Positions 48,201-62,500 of a stretch of 64,000 nucleotides of DNA are shown piece by piece. Position 1 is the first letter of the stretch. Every line of letters begins with the position of its first letter. The DNA is taken from contig WPDH01000148.1 in the NCBI GenBank assembly GCA_019137255.1, positions 1 to 64,000 of the forward strand, written 5' to 3'. Made by a program: the position numbers and the translations under genes. Source of the stretch: Corinectria fuckeliana. Taxonomy: Eukaryota > Ascomycota > Sordariomycetes > Hypocreales > Nectriaceae. The notes below the pieces were generated by a model. That model did no database searches. It was not told the origin of the DNA and was given only the letters and a program-made list of their open reading frames with translations.

Positions 48201-48442
48201 CGAGTAAGGTTGAGAAATGTTCCACGCGTGAAAGCTTGCGTGTCTTGGCCTTTTGGATCTAGCTTCGCAAGGACCCGAACCGGCGGAGTGGGGGATATTA
48301 GACTACGTAGGACAAGCGGAACCCTTGGGTGCTCCTCAGCGGGGGGACGAGAAGGAAAAAAATGAAGAAATTTTTGAAAGAAGAATCCCGAACCACACGA
48401 TGGTGGAAGGCGACGATGGTGCGACCTCAGGGATGATCTTTG

Positions 48443-48451
48443 ATCAGATAA
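48443..48451 (+). promoter_or_regulatory. Candidate siderophore-GATA site ATCAGATAA
   Basis: Matches ATCWGATAA, the known target of fungal iron-repressor GATA factors (SreA/SRE/Urbs1/Sfu1 group). It lies in the sidA-NRPS intergenic region, about 3.3 kb from sidA and 5.1 kb from the NRPS start. Confidence 0.5.
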
Positions 48452-49228
48452 GATTGCGAATGGACCAGGGCAGCCCAAAAATTGGATGGTGCTACCATCA
48501 GCACCAGCGCCACGCCAGTGCCAGCATCCCGGACCGCCAAGACAGAGACAAGACCAAGGCTATGGGTCACGGGCCTTAGCAGCGTGGCGTTGCTTTGTAC
48601 TTAGGTTCGCTCCGACATTGTACATTATACATTCTGTGTACAAAGTGCTGTGTAGTACTCTGTTCTGCGGGACGTAGCTTACTTAGTCTTTGGTCCTCGG
48701 CACTGCTGCGTCGTAAAACTATAAGCGAAAAGAAGGGGGAAAAAACAAAACAAAAAACAGCGGCTTGGACGTTGGCTTGCACAGCCCTTGTTAGAACCCT
48801 AGTTTCGCTCCCCTGGCATGATGCTGATGCTACAATTATGTACTGGGCCAGTGCTCGATTAGAGTCCGTATACATAAAGTACAAATCGTGAGCCAAACTG
48901 CCCTGGGCCACGCCCCATTGCGCCCCCGCCGCCGATGACGGCTGTCGCACGAAATTTGGGAAGAACGTACAGACTCGGTGCAGCAGAAGACAGCATGGAA
49001 AAAGAAGAAAAGGGACCGTCGTCAACGCCATCGGAACGTAGTTGTCATGCGAGGACATGGGGTGGGAAGGGTTTTGCAGGGGCAAAAGACCGCAGGCGGC
49101 CGGCACGATGACTTGAAGCAGCCTAAGAAATAGCTCCCTCCGAGGGGTGAGGTGGGCGGTTAGGCTGGGGGGCCGTGAATGGAGATGGGCAGGTGTGGTT
49201 ATTGCACGGCGGGTGGAGATTGAGGGAA

Positions 49229-49261
49229 TTATCTGATCATCTGATAAACCGGATCTGATAA
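49229..49261. promoter_or_regulatory. Triple siderophore-GATA site cluster
   Basis: Three ATCWGATAA matches occur in 33 bp: ATCAGATAA on the minus strand (49229-49237), ATCTGATAA at 49239-49247 and ATCTGATAA at 49253-49261. Centres are 10 and 14 bp apart, roughly one helical turn. The first two form an inverted pair around TGATCA. ATCWGATAA is the established binding motif of two-zinc-finger iron-responsive GATA repressors in ascomycetes and Ustilago. Position between the two divergent siderophore genes supports a shared iron-repressed control element. Function is inferred, since the sites are about 4 kb from either start codon. Confidence 0.75.
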
Positions 49262-52200
49262 GATCTAGGGATTTAAGCAGGCCGCCTGGGGGCCAAGCTT
49301 ATGTATCTACCAGAGGTATGGACTACGGAGAATCGAATACTGGCTTCGCATTCATCATCATGTATGCACTACGACGCCTGCATGGTGGAGGATGAAGCTC
49401 CGCCCGGTATCCCTGTTGCGCTGCTTTGTTCTCCAGGTACCGGTCTAGTAACGAGGGGTTAGGAAAGAAGAAAATTTTTCCCATTACTTCTTACCTTGGC
49501 ATCGGAGAGGGCTTTTTTACCCTTCTTTTTCTTAGAGGATATTTTATATGGAGACTGTTCTCTTTCGTGGTTTCCGAGGGGTCGTCAGCCTCTGCCAAAT
49601 GAAGTATCTGTATCCTCATCGTAACAAGGTCCCCAACTCCGTTTATGCATTATACCGACACCTGCGACCCTGCTCGCATAACCAGCTTGCCTACCAAGTA
49701 GCGGTATACGTACGTTGATTGTTGCCGAGAAAGGACTTGGCATATGGTGCGTGTTTATGTAGATATGGCACGACCTTGCGCCTTGCTCGGAGCTTGGTCG
49801 CTCGGTGCCGCATTCCACTAAGTGGTTGAAGAAATCCCGAGCGCCAGGATGGCGTTCCTCTTTTATTTTATTTTAGGTTTGGCTGTTGTAACATAAATGG
49901 CGTTGCGAGCTGCGCGGTACATACTCCGTGTTAAGCTGACACTTACCTACCTTACCTAGCATCAAGCCTCTCAGGTTGAAGTCTTGGGTCTAGCTGGCTG
50001 CATGAGCGTTGAACGATGCATCGATTCCACTAGTACCCGTCCCCAATCCTCAGCACCGGGACACTCCGGCCATTGCTGCAATGTTCGTGCCTTTGCGTCC
50101 TTTGGCCCTGCTACTTCCCGATATGCATCGAGCTTCGCCTCCTTTCTCGTCGTGTTGCCTCCCCTTCTCTTGCGTGCTGTTGTTCGCGTCGTCCAGGATG
50201 ACGACCCGAGCCACCTCCAGAAATGGGAAAGGTGGTTCTCGAGAGGGGCGGTTTACGTACAGAAGGTTACGGGACCGTCCACATCGGCAGTTCCACACGC
50301 GGTAGAGATTTGCCCTCGAGGGGGTTCCCTCTTTCACCTACCTACTCTAGCCTCGTTCCGGCGATGGCTACCTCACCGTAAACGCCGTCTTACCTCGAAT
50401 CATCTTAGGTGAGCTGCAAAGGTGCAGAACCGCGAGCCCCTGGTTGTGCCAAGTGAAGCAAACTTGTTTAGCCGTGGGTTTACGCAACTCGCCGTGACTC
50501 GATTTTGAGATTGAGCGACTGTACTCAAGCGAGCGCCCCGTACATATGGCAGGACGAGTTGCGGAATTTAGGCCCGGTGTATTAGTTTTGATACCTGACT
50601 GTGGCCTGTACCCAGTTCTATTCCTCACGCCGCAGCAAAGGGGGATGCTTTTAAGCTACTTTGGCTACATTACCTTAGTCTCTCTCTCATTCTCTCTCAC
50701 TCACTCTATCTCTTCGGTATCACTGGACTGACGTACTGGCCACGAGCCCGTAGAAGCCTTCCTCGGCGTTGTCAAGGTGCACATGCTAATCCTACCTGAC
50801 TACTCTGAGGGATCCAATGGTCCTCGACGGAGGGCACCTCACCGCTACGGGCTTACTCGGCTCTGTTAGGCGCTGTTCACACTGCAAACCGTGCTAACCG
50901 CTGGTATGGAACCCGATCAATGGAAACCTGCTGGCTCGGGCTTGGTGGATCCCTCCGTCCCGAGGGAAACCCCACGCTCGCCCACGCCGTCCACACAGGC
51001 CCACGCCATAGCCCACACCACCCAACTCCACTATTCATCATCACCACCACCTTCTCCATCGCCATTCAATCATCCATCCGCCATCGCCATCCGAACTCCG
51101 CCTCCTGTCTGCATTCGGCGCCGTGGTAACATGGTAGCTAAGCTAATCCCCCGAGCCTCGTAGGAGAACTCACATCGTCTCATCTCGGGCGGCGGCGCAC
51201 AGCTCATCTGCATCCACTGCAGTCATCGTAAAGCCAACGTCTCCATGACAGCGCAGCATCCGACTCCTGCGCTCCCGGTGTCCATCCCGCAGTGACGATC
51301 GCTATACTATGTCCACATGTACACGCTGACAACGACAATTCAGCTTCAGCTTCAGCTTCCAAGCGCCTCCTCCGGAGGCACGACGAGACCGGCCATCACT
51401 CTCGGTCTCGGGTAGCCGAATATGCACCGACCACACTCGGCCCCCGTGCGTTTCCCTCTTCTCTTGATTCCTTAAGACCCTTCTATGCATCTTCGGCCGA
51501 TAATCTCGGTCCATCCACCTATCTCTTCGGGACTGCGGTCATGATTTCTAGTGCTTCCCTGCGGCCCGTCCCTGCCACCTATTGTCGTCGCCTCATCATC
51601 ATCACCACCAACATCGTCCTCGTCCTCGTCCCTGTCCTCGTCGTTGCTATCTGCATGCCATTTTACTCATCCTCTTATTCCCCCCCTCCCCCCCCCCTCT
51701 TCTCCCTCATACCTCCCGCCCGTACCCTATGCCGCACCTGGTGATCTGAACTGGTCCCCCACGAAACATCCATATAGGATAGTACGGTACGTAGGTGGCC
51801 ACTGAGACACGGCGAAACCCAAGCCATGTATCATTGTTATCATCCTCATCATCATCCCCATTCTTGTCTTCGGTTTTCCGCCTCGGTTACGGCTACGTCT
51901 TCCTGCTGCTTCTGATTACTTGGGTGCTACTCATGGCTGATAACCTACTCCCGTAAGGGCATTGTCGTCGTTATTACCATCCCGTATACACCCCCTCCTG
52001 TGTTCTCGCCTTGCTCCCTTTCCTTTCGTCTTTGGTGCTTCTCACGGCCGAGTAACTCGAAACTTCCCGATGGCAGTCTTGTCCCGGCTTCTCGGCTGCT
52101 TGCGGAACCAACACGGCCTGCCACCCACGCAGCCCAGAAGCTGCCATGGCTGAGTACAACCATATGGTCGAGAGTCCCGCAGCGGACGGACTCCTGTAGG

Positions 52201-52529
52201 GCCATGCAAATGCCTAAGGTCGACACATTTGCAATGTTCTCGCGATGTTCCTGGTCACACCGTGCCTGGCTATAAGCTCGCCTGCCGCTTACACTCCCTC
52301 CCACACGAGATCCAGGCAAGCGAGCTCTGGCGTGACGCTTCACGGAGTCCTGCTCGTGCAAAAAGGGCAGGATAAGTCACCGCACACCACCCAAGTTGCC
52401 AGGCTACTACGTACTGCGTAGTGGGCTACCCAGCCGCCTTGGCCGCCGTGTCGAGACCCTGAGAGCACTTGAGACGTTGAACCCTTGAATCCCTGAAACC
52501 TATCGAGAGAACCGGCAGGGAATAGCTAG

Positions 52530-52543
52530 CCCCCCCCCCCCCC
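52530..52543. repeat. C14 homopolymer
   Basis: Fourteen consecutive C in the NRPS-side intergenic region. Length may be unreliable. Confidence 0.9.
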
Positions 52544-53590
52544 TGTTCGGGGTTGGTTCGTCGATCCTATCTAGGCCGCGCCGGCTTCAAGCAAGTTGCC
52601 GGAATGGGAGCCAGCGGTCCAAGGACCCAAGGTCTTACGTGCTGCTTTTACCCAGTCCATACCTCCGTACAGCAGTGGCAGCGTTAGTGCTGCTCCATGA
52701 GGTCCGATGGAAGCGCAAGGCGGTAAAATCATGACGCCATTGTTGATCCATCCCAAGACCCGAATCCGCTGCGCCAGGCCCTCAAAAAGCCGCCATCCCA
52801 CGCTCCGCCCAGCCTCGCCGTGACGCTCCCCACGACGCTCCCCACGACTACACGACACACCGGCCCACCCGACAAAGAAAGCAACTGTTCCGGCTCGCAC
52901 CACCCACGCACCAACCTGCCGGTGATGTGCCATGTCTTACCTTTACTTTCCCACTTCCCACTTCTTAATGCCCGCTGCCCAATGCCCTTCGTTCTCATTT
53001 GCTGTTGTCGTTGTCGCTGCTGAGCTACGCTGAGTAATTCCTCGACGCTGACAGGCTACAACAAAATCCATGACCACGCTCCTCCTGCACGTCTCCCGAT
53101 GAAGCGAAGCCACGCCGTGCAACCTCCAGCCTTCGGCCGAACGAATCATCACCACTCCGATTTTACCATAGCTGACGAGTGTCTGATTTATCCTCATCCC
53201 TATTCGCGGCCGTCGTCCCCTCCACTCGCCTTGTCACCCGTCCCTCCCGCCTTTTGGCCCCGCGTGGTGGAAACGTAGAAGCAGCCTGATGTCTGATGTT
53301 GGTCCACCCAATCTAACCTAATGGCGTGGTTGCCGACTCCCTGTGCCCCAGAACGAGGCGCATGACTTACTGCAACATTCCCCAAAAGGGCCTTGAATTC
53401 TGCATGCAGAGACTTATTGCCTTTGTTGCTATTGCGGTTGTTGCTTGTTGGCCCTATCGTCGCAGCTGTCGCTCGCCTTTGCTTTTGCGTTTACCCTTAT
53501 ACTCACCTGACCTTCACCCTCGACATCGCCTCTTCGCTGCCTACTATCAACACCACCCTCGTGTCTCTGATCAGCAACGAAAACATCATC

Positions 53591-56500
53591 ATGGACCCTA
53601 CCGGCCTCTCGATTCTCAACGAGCAGGCCTCGAGGCTGCCTGGACCTGGCTTCCTACATCACCTTGTTAGCCCTCCTAGCAAACTTACAGCGCTAGATTA
53701 TATGGGAAACAGCAAGCGATTCTCCTTCAGCTATAGTCAGCTTCATGATGCAGCAGATGCCTTGGCGAACCGCATAACGAGAGCCGCGGGCATCACCCGA
53801 GGAAAATTGGTCGTTCCGGTTCTCATCCACCAGTCTCCTCTTCTCTACATTTCCCTCCTAGCCATCCTCAAAGCCGGCGGAGCTTTCTGCCCCCTGAACA
53901 TTGACGCACCCCCAGAGAGAGTAAAATTCATCCTCAAAGATGTGGATGCGACCGTTGCTGTGGTTTCTCGGGAACTGCTATCTAGAATACCTCAAGACAT
54001 CGGCCCTACCGTCATAATCCTGGACGAGGAGGATTGCACGGGTGTTTCCCCTTTGGAGCCGCAACTGGAACATCGAAGGCCTACCCCTGAAGATCTTGCC
54101 TATGTTATGTACACGTCAGGGTCGACGGGCACCCCGAAAGGCGTTGGTCTCTCTCACGACGCAGCAACCCAGACACTCCTTGCCCATGATAGACACCTTC
54201 CACCCTTTTCTCGCTTCCTCCAGTTCGCAGCTCCCACGTTTGACGTGTCAGTTTTCGAAATATTCTTTCCCCTTTTTCGAGGGGCCACGCTTGTCAGTGT
54301 TCACCGGGCAGAGATGTTGAATGACCTCGCCTCCGTACTGCGAACTATGGAGGTGGACGCCTGTGAGCTCACGCCCACGGTTGCTGGGAGTTTGCTTAGA
54401 AAGCGAGAGAATGCTCCGAATCTGAAAGTTCTGTTAACTATTGGTGAGATGCTCAATGCACCAGTGGTGGAGGAGTTTGGAGGAGATGACAGCAAGCCCA
54501 GCATGCTGTGGGCAATGTACGGACCAACCGAGGCGACGATTCACTGGTATGTCAATTGCCCCAGCTAAAGCTACCTTATCCAAGTGCTAATCCGCAAACA
54601 GCACTCTCCAAATAGCATTTACAACCAACTTATCAACAGGGAACATTGGTGTGCCTCTTGACACGGTTTCCTGCTTCATCATCAAGGAGGTAGACCCTGA
54701 AACTTCAGAACCGCAATTCAAGATTCTACCACAAGGCGAGGTCGGAGAACTCGCAGTTGGTGGTTATCAACTTGCCACTGGCTATATCAACCGCCCAGAG
54801 CAAACAAAGGCGGTCTTTATACACACCCCATATGGACGGGTTTACCGTACTGGAGACAAGGCTCGTCTTCGCCCAGACGGAAAGCTAGAGTGTCTAGGTC
54901 GCATCTCGGATGGCCAAGTCAAGCTCCGGGGCCAACGCCTTGAACTAGGCGAGGTAGAACAAGCTGTTCTTAGGACATCCGGATGCCACAGCGCAGTAGC
55001 TGCAGTGGTGAAATCCATATTGGTTGTCTTCTGTGCAGTCGACGCAGGAGTGGCTGGAGATACTATCCTGGAAAAGTGCGGAGGCTGGTTACCTCAGTAC
55101 ATGGTTCCGGGCGAAGTGGTCTTGATGGATGAATTCCCAAGACTTCCAAGCGGCAAGGTCGACAGAAAGAGAATGAAAGCTGTTTATGAACAACAAAAGT
55201 CGGATCTGGCAGACGGCTCAGTGGACTTGGAGCCTACGGACGAACTTGAAGCCAAAGTTATTCGCATTGTCTCGGACGCTCTTAATTTCAAAGTCAACAG
55301 GACGACTTCCCTTGTGTCTGCAGGTCTTGACTCTCTCAGGGCAATCAAGTTAGCATCGGCTCTCCGCGTGGCAGACCTTGATCTGAGTTCGACTAGCCTG
55401 CTAACGATGAAGGCAGTCGCTGATATTGTTTTTGCAATTCGACGACAGCCGCCTGCGAAGTCGCTCTGCCCCGCAAGTCAGATCAGCCTGTACGATGATA
55501 TGAGCAGCATCATGGCACTCAACCCAACCTTGCAAGAAATGAACAAGTTGGTCGCAGATGTGATGCCTTGTACTCCCTTACAGCTGGCCATGCTGGCTGA
55601 GACGGCACAGGATCCTGCAGCTTATTGCAACGAGATTGAGCTGGAGGTTCCACAAGGCTACACAGCGCAACAAATATCAACGTCGCTCGCAGAGCTGGCT
55701 CGGCGGAATAATATTCTCTGCGCTGGCTTCGTGGCGTGGAACGACCGCTTCGTGATGATCTTGTTTAAAGATCTTCGAGCCCAGCAAATCACCGTTGTTG
55801 ACGATTTTCATCATGGCTTTTCTATCTCGGAACAGAAAGACTACCTCCACCCACTACGAATCCAAATACAGAGGGAGTCTGCGACTATGGGTCCTCGGGT
55901 GCTGATTCACCTGCATCATGCGATATATGATGGCTGGTCCATGGATATTCTACTGTCGGACCTATCTACCCTTCTGTCTGCCGGCTCGGTAGCACCTCGT
56001 CCGCCGTTCCGGGATGTTGTCGGACTTTATAATGTCCCTGGAAACCAGGCAGTCGATGACGCTGCACGCGTGTTTTGGACTGAACATCTTCTTGGCTGGA
56101 ACAAAGTACCGTTCCCTAAGCTGGGTCAGCAAGTTGTCAGATCAAATCAGACCAAGTCGACGCGAACGCAGTTGGCAATCCCGAAACACAAAGTTGATGT
56201 GGAGATTCAGAGAATAGGCTGTAGCACTCAAGTGCTCTTTCAGGCATCACTGGCTCTCGTTTGGAGCGGAATCATGGGAGTGCGGGACATTTTGATTGGC
56301 TCCGTGACGTCGGGAAGAACAATACCCGTTGCAGGCGTCGAAAGAATCCTTGGGCCTTGCATTGCGTCTCTTCCTCTACGGGTTGACTTCAACACCATGA
56401 CGGCCAACCTAGACATTCTGAACAGCATCCATGCTACCAATCGCAAGGCAATGCAGAATTGCATGCTTCCCCTGGCTGAAATCAAGAAGCTTGCCGGCTT

Positions 56501-59500
56501 GCAACCCGGTGAAAGCTTCTATGATGTTCTGTTTGCATATCAGGAGTCACTTGACAGCGCAGCACGTGCCCACAATCTTGTCAAAGAGATACGGCATTTG
56601 GATCGCCTTGAAACCCCTGTCTTGTTCGAGGTCGAGCCAACTGACGATGGCTTCATTTTGCAGGTGACGCATCGACCAGATATCATTCCATCGGCCTTTA
56701 TTAAGCACGTTGTGGAACAGTTTGAATCGATGAGTCTGTATATCCTTGAACATTCTGCCAACACCATCAAAGCGACGCAACGGAATTTCAATGCTCGTTT
56801 GTCGACTTACAACACTTCCCCTGATATTGAAGAGGAAGTCTCGGACCTTGCGAAGGGGTTCGAGACGGTAGCATTTCAAACCCCTACCCTCAGCGCTCTC
56901 TGCTTTGCTCAGCAACTCTCAGGAGAATACAAAACCACGACGATGACCTTCCAAGAGCTGAACAGGTCTGCCAATCAGCTTGCCCAGTATCTAAGGAACC
57001 GTGGTGCTAAACTTGGCGAAGTGATTGCGATAATTATGGACAAGTCGCCAATGCTTTACATCTCTATCCTGGCCGTTGTGAAAGCGGGCTGCGCATATCT
57101 TCCTATCTTGCCCTCAACCCCTCTAGCTCGTACTCGGGAGATCTTGAAGCAAGCCGAGAGCCATTACTGCCTTGTTGATCATGCCTCGATTGATTCTGTA
57201 CCCTCTATTCATGGAGTCTTCTCGATCAATGTCGAGTCTGCACCAGTGGACGGTCTATCGAGCGCTAATCTCGATATCCCAATTGACAGATCTCGACTAG
57301 CCTATGTCATCTACACATCTGGAACAACCGGCGTTCCTAAAGGTGTAGCTCTACAGCAGCAGAGCATCATCTCGAATCTTTCGGTTCTTAGGTCCATGTA
57401 TCCCGCTGGTTCAAAGTCTCAAGGCCGCCTTCTGCAAACTTGTTCACAAGCCTTTGACGTATCCGTTTTTGAGATATTCTACACATGGCACATGGGAATG
57501 TGTCTATGCTCGGGGACGAATGACACTCTTTTTGAGGACCTTGAGAAATCAATCCGGGATCTAGATGTTACACACTTGAGCATGACGGTTACTGTGGCGT
57601 CTCTGATTGATCCTAGTAACGTTCCCAGTGTGGATTTTCTCATCACGGCCGGTGAACCGTTGACTCAGTATGTTCTTGACAAATGGCACGAGAAGCTGTG
57701 GCAAGGCTATGGTCCGACCGAGTTGACAAACATCTGCACTGTCAAGAAGATGTCTTCTGGCGACAATGTTAGACATCTGGGGCATGCGTTGTCAAACACC
57801 TCAGCCTTTGTCCTTTTCCCGAACAGCCTTGACGTTTCTCCTCTTGGTTGGGTAGGAGAGTTTTGCTTTGGAGGATCTCAAGTAGCCCAGGGCTATCTAA
57901 ACATGCGGGAAGTGATGTCAGACAAGTTTGTCGAACATCCCCAGTATGGTCGACTCTATCGAACAGGCGACATGGGACGCATGCTAGCAGATGGATCGAT
58001 GCTGTTCCTAGGCCGCATGGATAACCAGATCAAACTCAGAGGACAACGAATTGAGATCAGTGAAATCAACAGCGTCGCTACCTCCACCAGACTGGCGAGC
58101 TCTACTGTGATCATCTTGGCTCAGCGGGAGGCGGCATCGGCGGAACAGCTGGTCTTGTTCTACGTACCGCAAATGGGGCATTATGATTTTCGCGAGATCA
58201 AAGCTGACCCTGAAACGCATCGGCTGCTTTTTGCGCTTCTGCAATCACGCCTGCCCGCCTATATGATACCGTCTTACCTGATACCTGTGTCGACCATTCC
58301 GCTTGTACCCAGCGGCAAGGTTGATCACCGTCGTCTTCGTGCTTGTTTCGAGAGCCTCGGACAACAATATCTTGAGACCGTTTCGGCTTCATCGCAAGCT
58401 TCTCATGATGACGGTGATTGGACGTCGATGGAATTGATTGTGGCTGAGATCATCGCTCGCTCAACCAAGTCTGCTAGTCAAGACGTTAGAAGATGGACTC
58501 CACTTACTATGCTGGGAGTGGACTCCATATCAGCAATTCACTTGAGCCGTGAGCTGGGATTTGAGCTGAAAAGGCGAGTCGCGGTTTCGGAAATTCTACA
58601 GCACCCAACTGTTGCACAGCTCGCACGTTGTCTCTCAGAAGAAGCCCATGGTCAGAAGGAGAGCAGCAATGTGGAGTTCTTCTCTCCCGTCTTTGTTGAC
58701 GCTGTGAGAAACACCTTTGCCGAGCAGGGCAAGGCTGTTAAGGAAATTCTGCCATGCATGCCTCTTCAGGAGGCAATGCTCTCGCGTGGCCAGAGAAGTT
58801 ACTACAACAAGGTGCTTCTGCGCCTACACGTTGAGCCTAAGGTTATCAAGCCATACTGGAAAACCATGGCTGAACGACATGAGATCCTCCGGACTTGCTT
58901 CATCACAACCTCCGACTCTCAACGGGCGATTGCGCAAGTCATCCTCAAGGAATGTGATATCCCTTGGATCAACTTGGAGGTGAGCGAGCCGTCGTTTGAT
59001 GGCGCGGTCCAGGAACATCTCAGAACTCTCCCGGAGCCAATCGACTCTCACAAGCCGCCTGTGTCTCTTGCTATTTTGCGATACAGGGGCTCGGTTTTCC
59101 TTTCCTTTATTTGCCATCACGCTCTATACGACGCTGTTGCTATGGAACGACTCTTGAAAGAAGTAGAAGCACTGGCAGGGGGTATGCAGCTACCCGAGCC
59201 TGCATCATACAAGCTGTTTTTACGGACGGCTATGGAGCTACCTAGCGATGTTGAGCAGTTTTGGCTAGAGCACTTCCATGGCTATCGTCCATTAAGTCTC
59301 TTTGCTGCTACGACTGGTGAGATGAACCAATGTACTCATACGACGTCTCTAGACTTTCCACTCACGGAGCTCCAAACACGAACTCGAAATCTTGGAACAT
59401 CACTGCTGTCAGTTTGCCAAGCCAGTTGGGCAAATGTGCTATCTATGGCGCACAATCGCCCCGATGTCTGCTTTGGAAATGTCGTCAGCGGTCGTACTCT

Positions 59501-62500
59501 AAGCCTGGAAGGACTCGACAAGCTGATCGCCCCTTGCTTCAATACAATCCCTGTTCGAGCCGAGTTTTCTCCCAACTGGAGTAATATCGAGATGGCAAAG
59601 CACTTGCAGAAACTGAATACAGAACTTCTGGCATATCAATTCACCCCTCTGCGTCTGATTCAACGCAAGGTGAACAGGGCGGGCAGACATCTATTCGACA
59701 CCCTACTGCTCGTCCAGAAGCCCTTGCAGGATATAGACAGTAAAGTCTGGACCCTTGAAGGTGATTCTGGAGACATGGATATTCCTCTGGTCTGCGAGAT
59801 TGTCCCGTGCCCAAGCCTGAATTCTTTGGTCATCAACATTCATCGCGATATGAACCTGATGTCGGGGGACGTTGCAACAGCGTTAGCGGACGCATTCAAG
59901 CTGTTGCTCAAGGCAATTGTTATCTCACCTCACGCATCTCTCACAAATCGAGACAGTCTACCCACCTCAATTAGTTCTGGTATTATGTCACTCAAGCCTC
60001 GACAGGAAAAATCGGAAGCCACTGCTCCCTCTCAAGGGAATGCGGAGGAGTGGAGTGAGCTCGAAAACCAAGTCCGTCGGGTCCTTGCTCGACTTTCCGG
60101 AGCAGCTGAGTCCCAGATTCATCTGCGCACTACCATTTTTCAGCTTGGCTTAGACAGTATCAATGCTGTTCAGATCGCGTCCATCTTGCGCCAAGGGGGC
60201 TTCAATATCTCCGCATCTGATGTGATCGAGTGCCCCACCTCTTCCAAGATAGCAGCTAAGCTGCTAGAGAATGCCACGAAGCAGGATCTAGAGTCGCAAC
60301 GTGCGTACGACTTTGATCAGTTTTCGGTTCAGGTCTCCGCGCATGTCTCCAAAAGCCTGGCTGCCGATGCACAGGTGGAGGCGATCCTGCCTTGCACTCC
60401 AGTTCAGTCCGCTATGATTGCATCTTTCCTCCAGTCCAATGGAGACCATTACATGAATGCAGTTCACTATGACGTGGATCAGAGGATCAAGGTTGAAGGT
60501 CTAATGGAAGCCTGGAAATCTCTTCAAGCTATTCATCCTATGCTCCGCACCGGGTTTCTCTCTGTCAACCATGACGATGCTTCATTCGCAATGGTCAGAT
60601 ATCGTCCAGGAACGACATCACCTCCACTGGAGGTCTTGCGAGGCTCTCAAAACAGGAAAACAGATCTTTTGCAGCGAAAGAAGGATATGGTTCGCACCAT
60701 GGAAGGTTCTCTGCGCCTCCCACCTTGGAAAGTCGTATTATCCGAAACAGACAGTCAGCTCAGCATGACCCTCATCATCCATCACGCTCTCTACGATGCT
60801 CCATCACTTCATCTAATGTTAGATGAGCTCTCGAGGTTATTGAGGAGCCAAGAACCTGTTGGTTTTCCAAAGATCGAGCCGGCACTGTCTACAATCTTGA
60901 GGAAATCGCTAGAGGGGAAAACACGGGAAAAGAAGTTCTGGGAGGCCAAAGCAAGCCAAGCAGTAGTGAACAAGTTCCCTACAATGACCTCTCTGCGCAT
61001 TGAAAATCGGGTCGTCAAGTCGGACGAAACTATATCATCATTGGCGTTCTCTCGCTTACAGCAAGCAACGCAAGCCTCGAACATCTCTATCCAGGCTGCT
61101 ATACAAGCTGCTTGGACGCGAGTGATATCTTCTTATCTGGGCGAAAGTTCTGTGATATTTGGGGTTGCCTTGTCGGGAAGAACAACAGATGAGACGAAGG
61201 ATGCACCATTCCCTTGCTTGAATACGGTCCCCATTGTGGCATCCAACAACGTGTCCAATGCAGACTTGGTCAAATACATGATGGAGTACAACCAGCATCT
61301 CCACAAACACCAGTTCTCGCCCCTCAGCCAGGTTCAAAAATGGTTGGGTCATCCAACAGGACCGATGTTCGATACTCTCATCGCTTACCAGAAGATGGAT
61401 ACTGCAAATCCATCCGTGGCTCCTTGGAAAGCTGTTGCGGATGAGGCCATGGTTGAATACCCTGTCTCCCTGGAAATTGAACCAGTTGATAATGATCAAC
61501 TCCGTCTCTCTATAAACTACTACAGCGATGTGCTCCCTCAAGAACAAGCAAGGCTCTTAGTTGAGCAATTTGAGATGTCTCTGACGCATATCGCTTGCAA
61601 CCCAACCGGCCAAGAAGACGACACTTGCCCCGAAGCCCCGCACCTCTACTCGGTACTACCAGCAGTTTCGCCAAATCTCGCTGCTCCAGTACAGTTCCTT
61701 CACCAGTTCGTCGAGGTGGGGGCAGTCACTACCCCAGACAAGATAGCTCTCGAATTTGTCTCCGAATTGGATGGTGAGATACCAATCAAGCAAGAATGGA
61801 CCTTCAAGGAGTTTGATTGCCTCGGAGACAAAGTGGCAGACACGTTGAGACACAAGGCTGTTCCTGGAAGTATCGTGGCTATCCACTTTGACAAGTGCCC
61901 TGAGGCGTACTTTGCCATCCTTGGTATCCTCAAAGCAGGCTGCTCCTTCGTGGCTTTGGATCCGACCGCTCCAATGGCACGGAAGAAATTCATTCTCGAG
62001 GATTCCACGGCCCCTTGTCTTTTGACCACGGACCCGTGTTCCCTAGGTTTTGACGTCAATTGCGTAGTCCTTACTATCGACAAGACCTCTCTTGAGGCAC
62101 TGGAATTTCCCGAACCTGCATACAGGCCGCCCATCACACCCTCAGATACTTGCTATTGTCTGTATACATCGGGCACTACAGGGACTCCAAAGGGGTGTGA
62201 AATCACGCACGACAACGCTGTGCAGGCAATGATGGCCTTCCAGGAGCTCTTTAAGGGACGCTGGGACGCTGATTCTAGATGGTTGCAGTTTGCTGCTTTG
62301 CATTTCGACGTTTCGGTTCTTGAGCAATATTGGAGCTGGTCAGTAGGCATTGCTGTTGTTGCAGCACCCAAGGATCTCATCTTAGATGACTTGACTGCTA
62401 CAATCAACAAGCTCGGCATCACACACATCGACTTGACCCCGAGTCTAGCTCGTCTCATCCACCCAGACGAGGTTCCAAGCCTCTGTCGGGGAGTGTTTAT

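Larger units (their letters stand above)
45164..53590. other. 8.4-kb divergent intergenic region, sidA / NRPS
   Basis: No domain-bearing frame was found on either strand between the two siderophore genes. The region has CT-rich and GA-rich tracts (46570-46760), a C14 run at 52530-52543, GAGGAC-type short repeats and at least four ATCWGATAA motifs (annotated separately). The frames at 46559-47137 and 48576-49106 are low-complexity. The NRPS frame is open for 66 codons above its first ATG but starts only with non-ATG codons there. Confidence 0.55.

Noticed and set aside
53393..53590. N-terminal extension of the NRPS upstream of 53591
   Set aside because: The frame is open but has no ATG. A hydrophobic leader would be unusual for this cytosolic enzyme family, and MDPTGLSILNEQ fits the family start.
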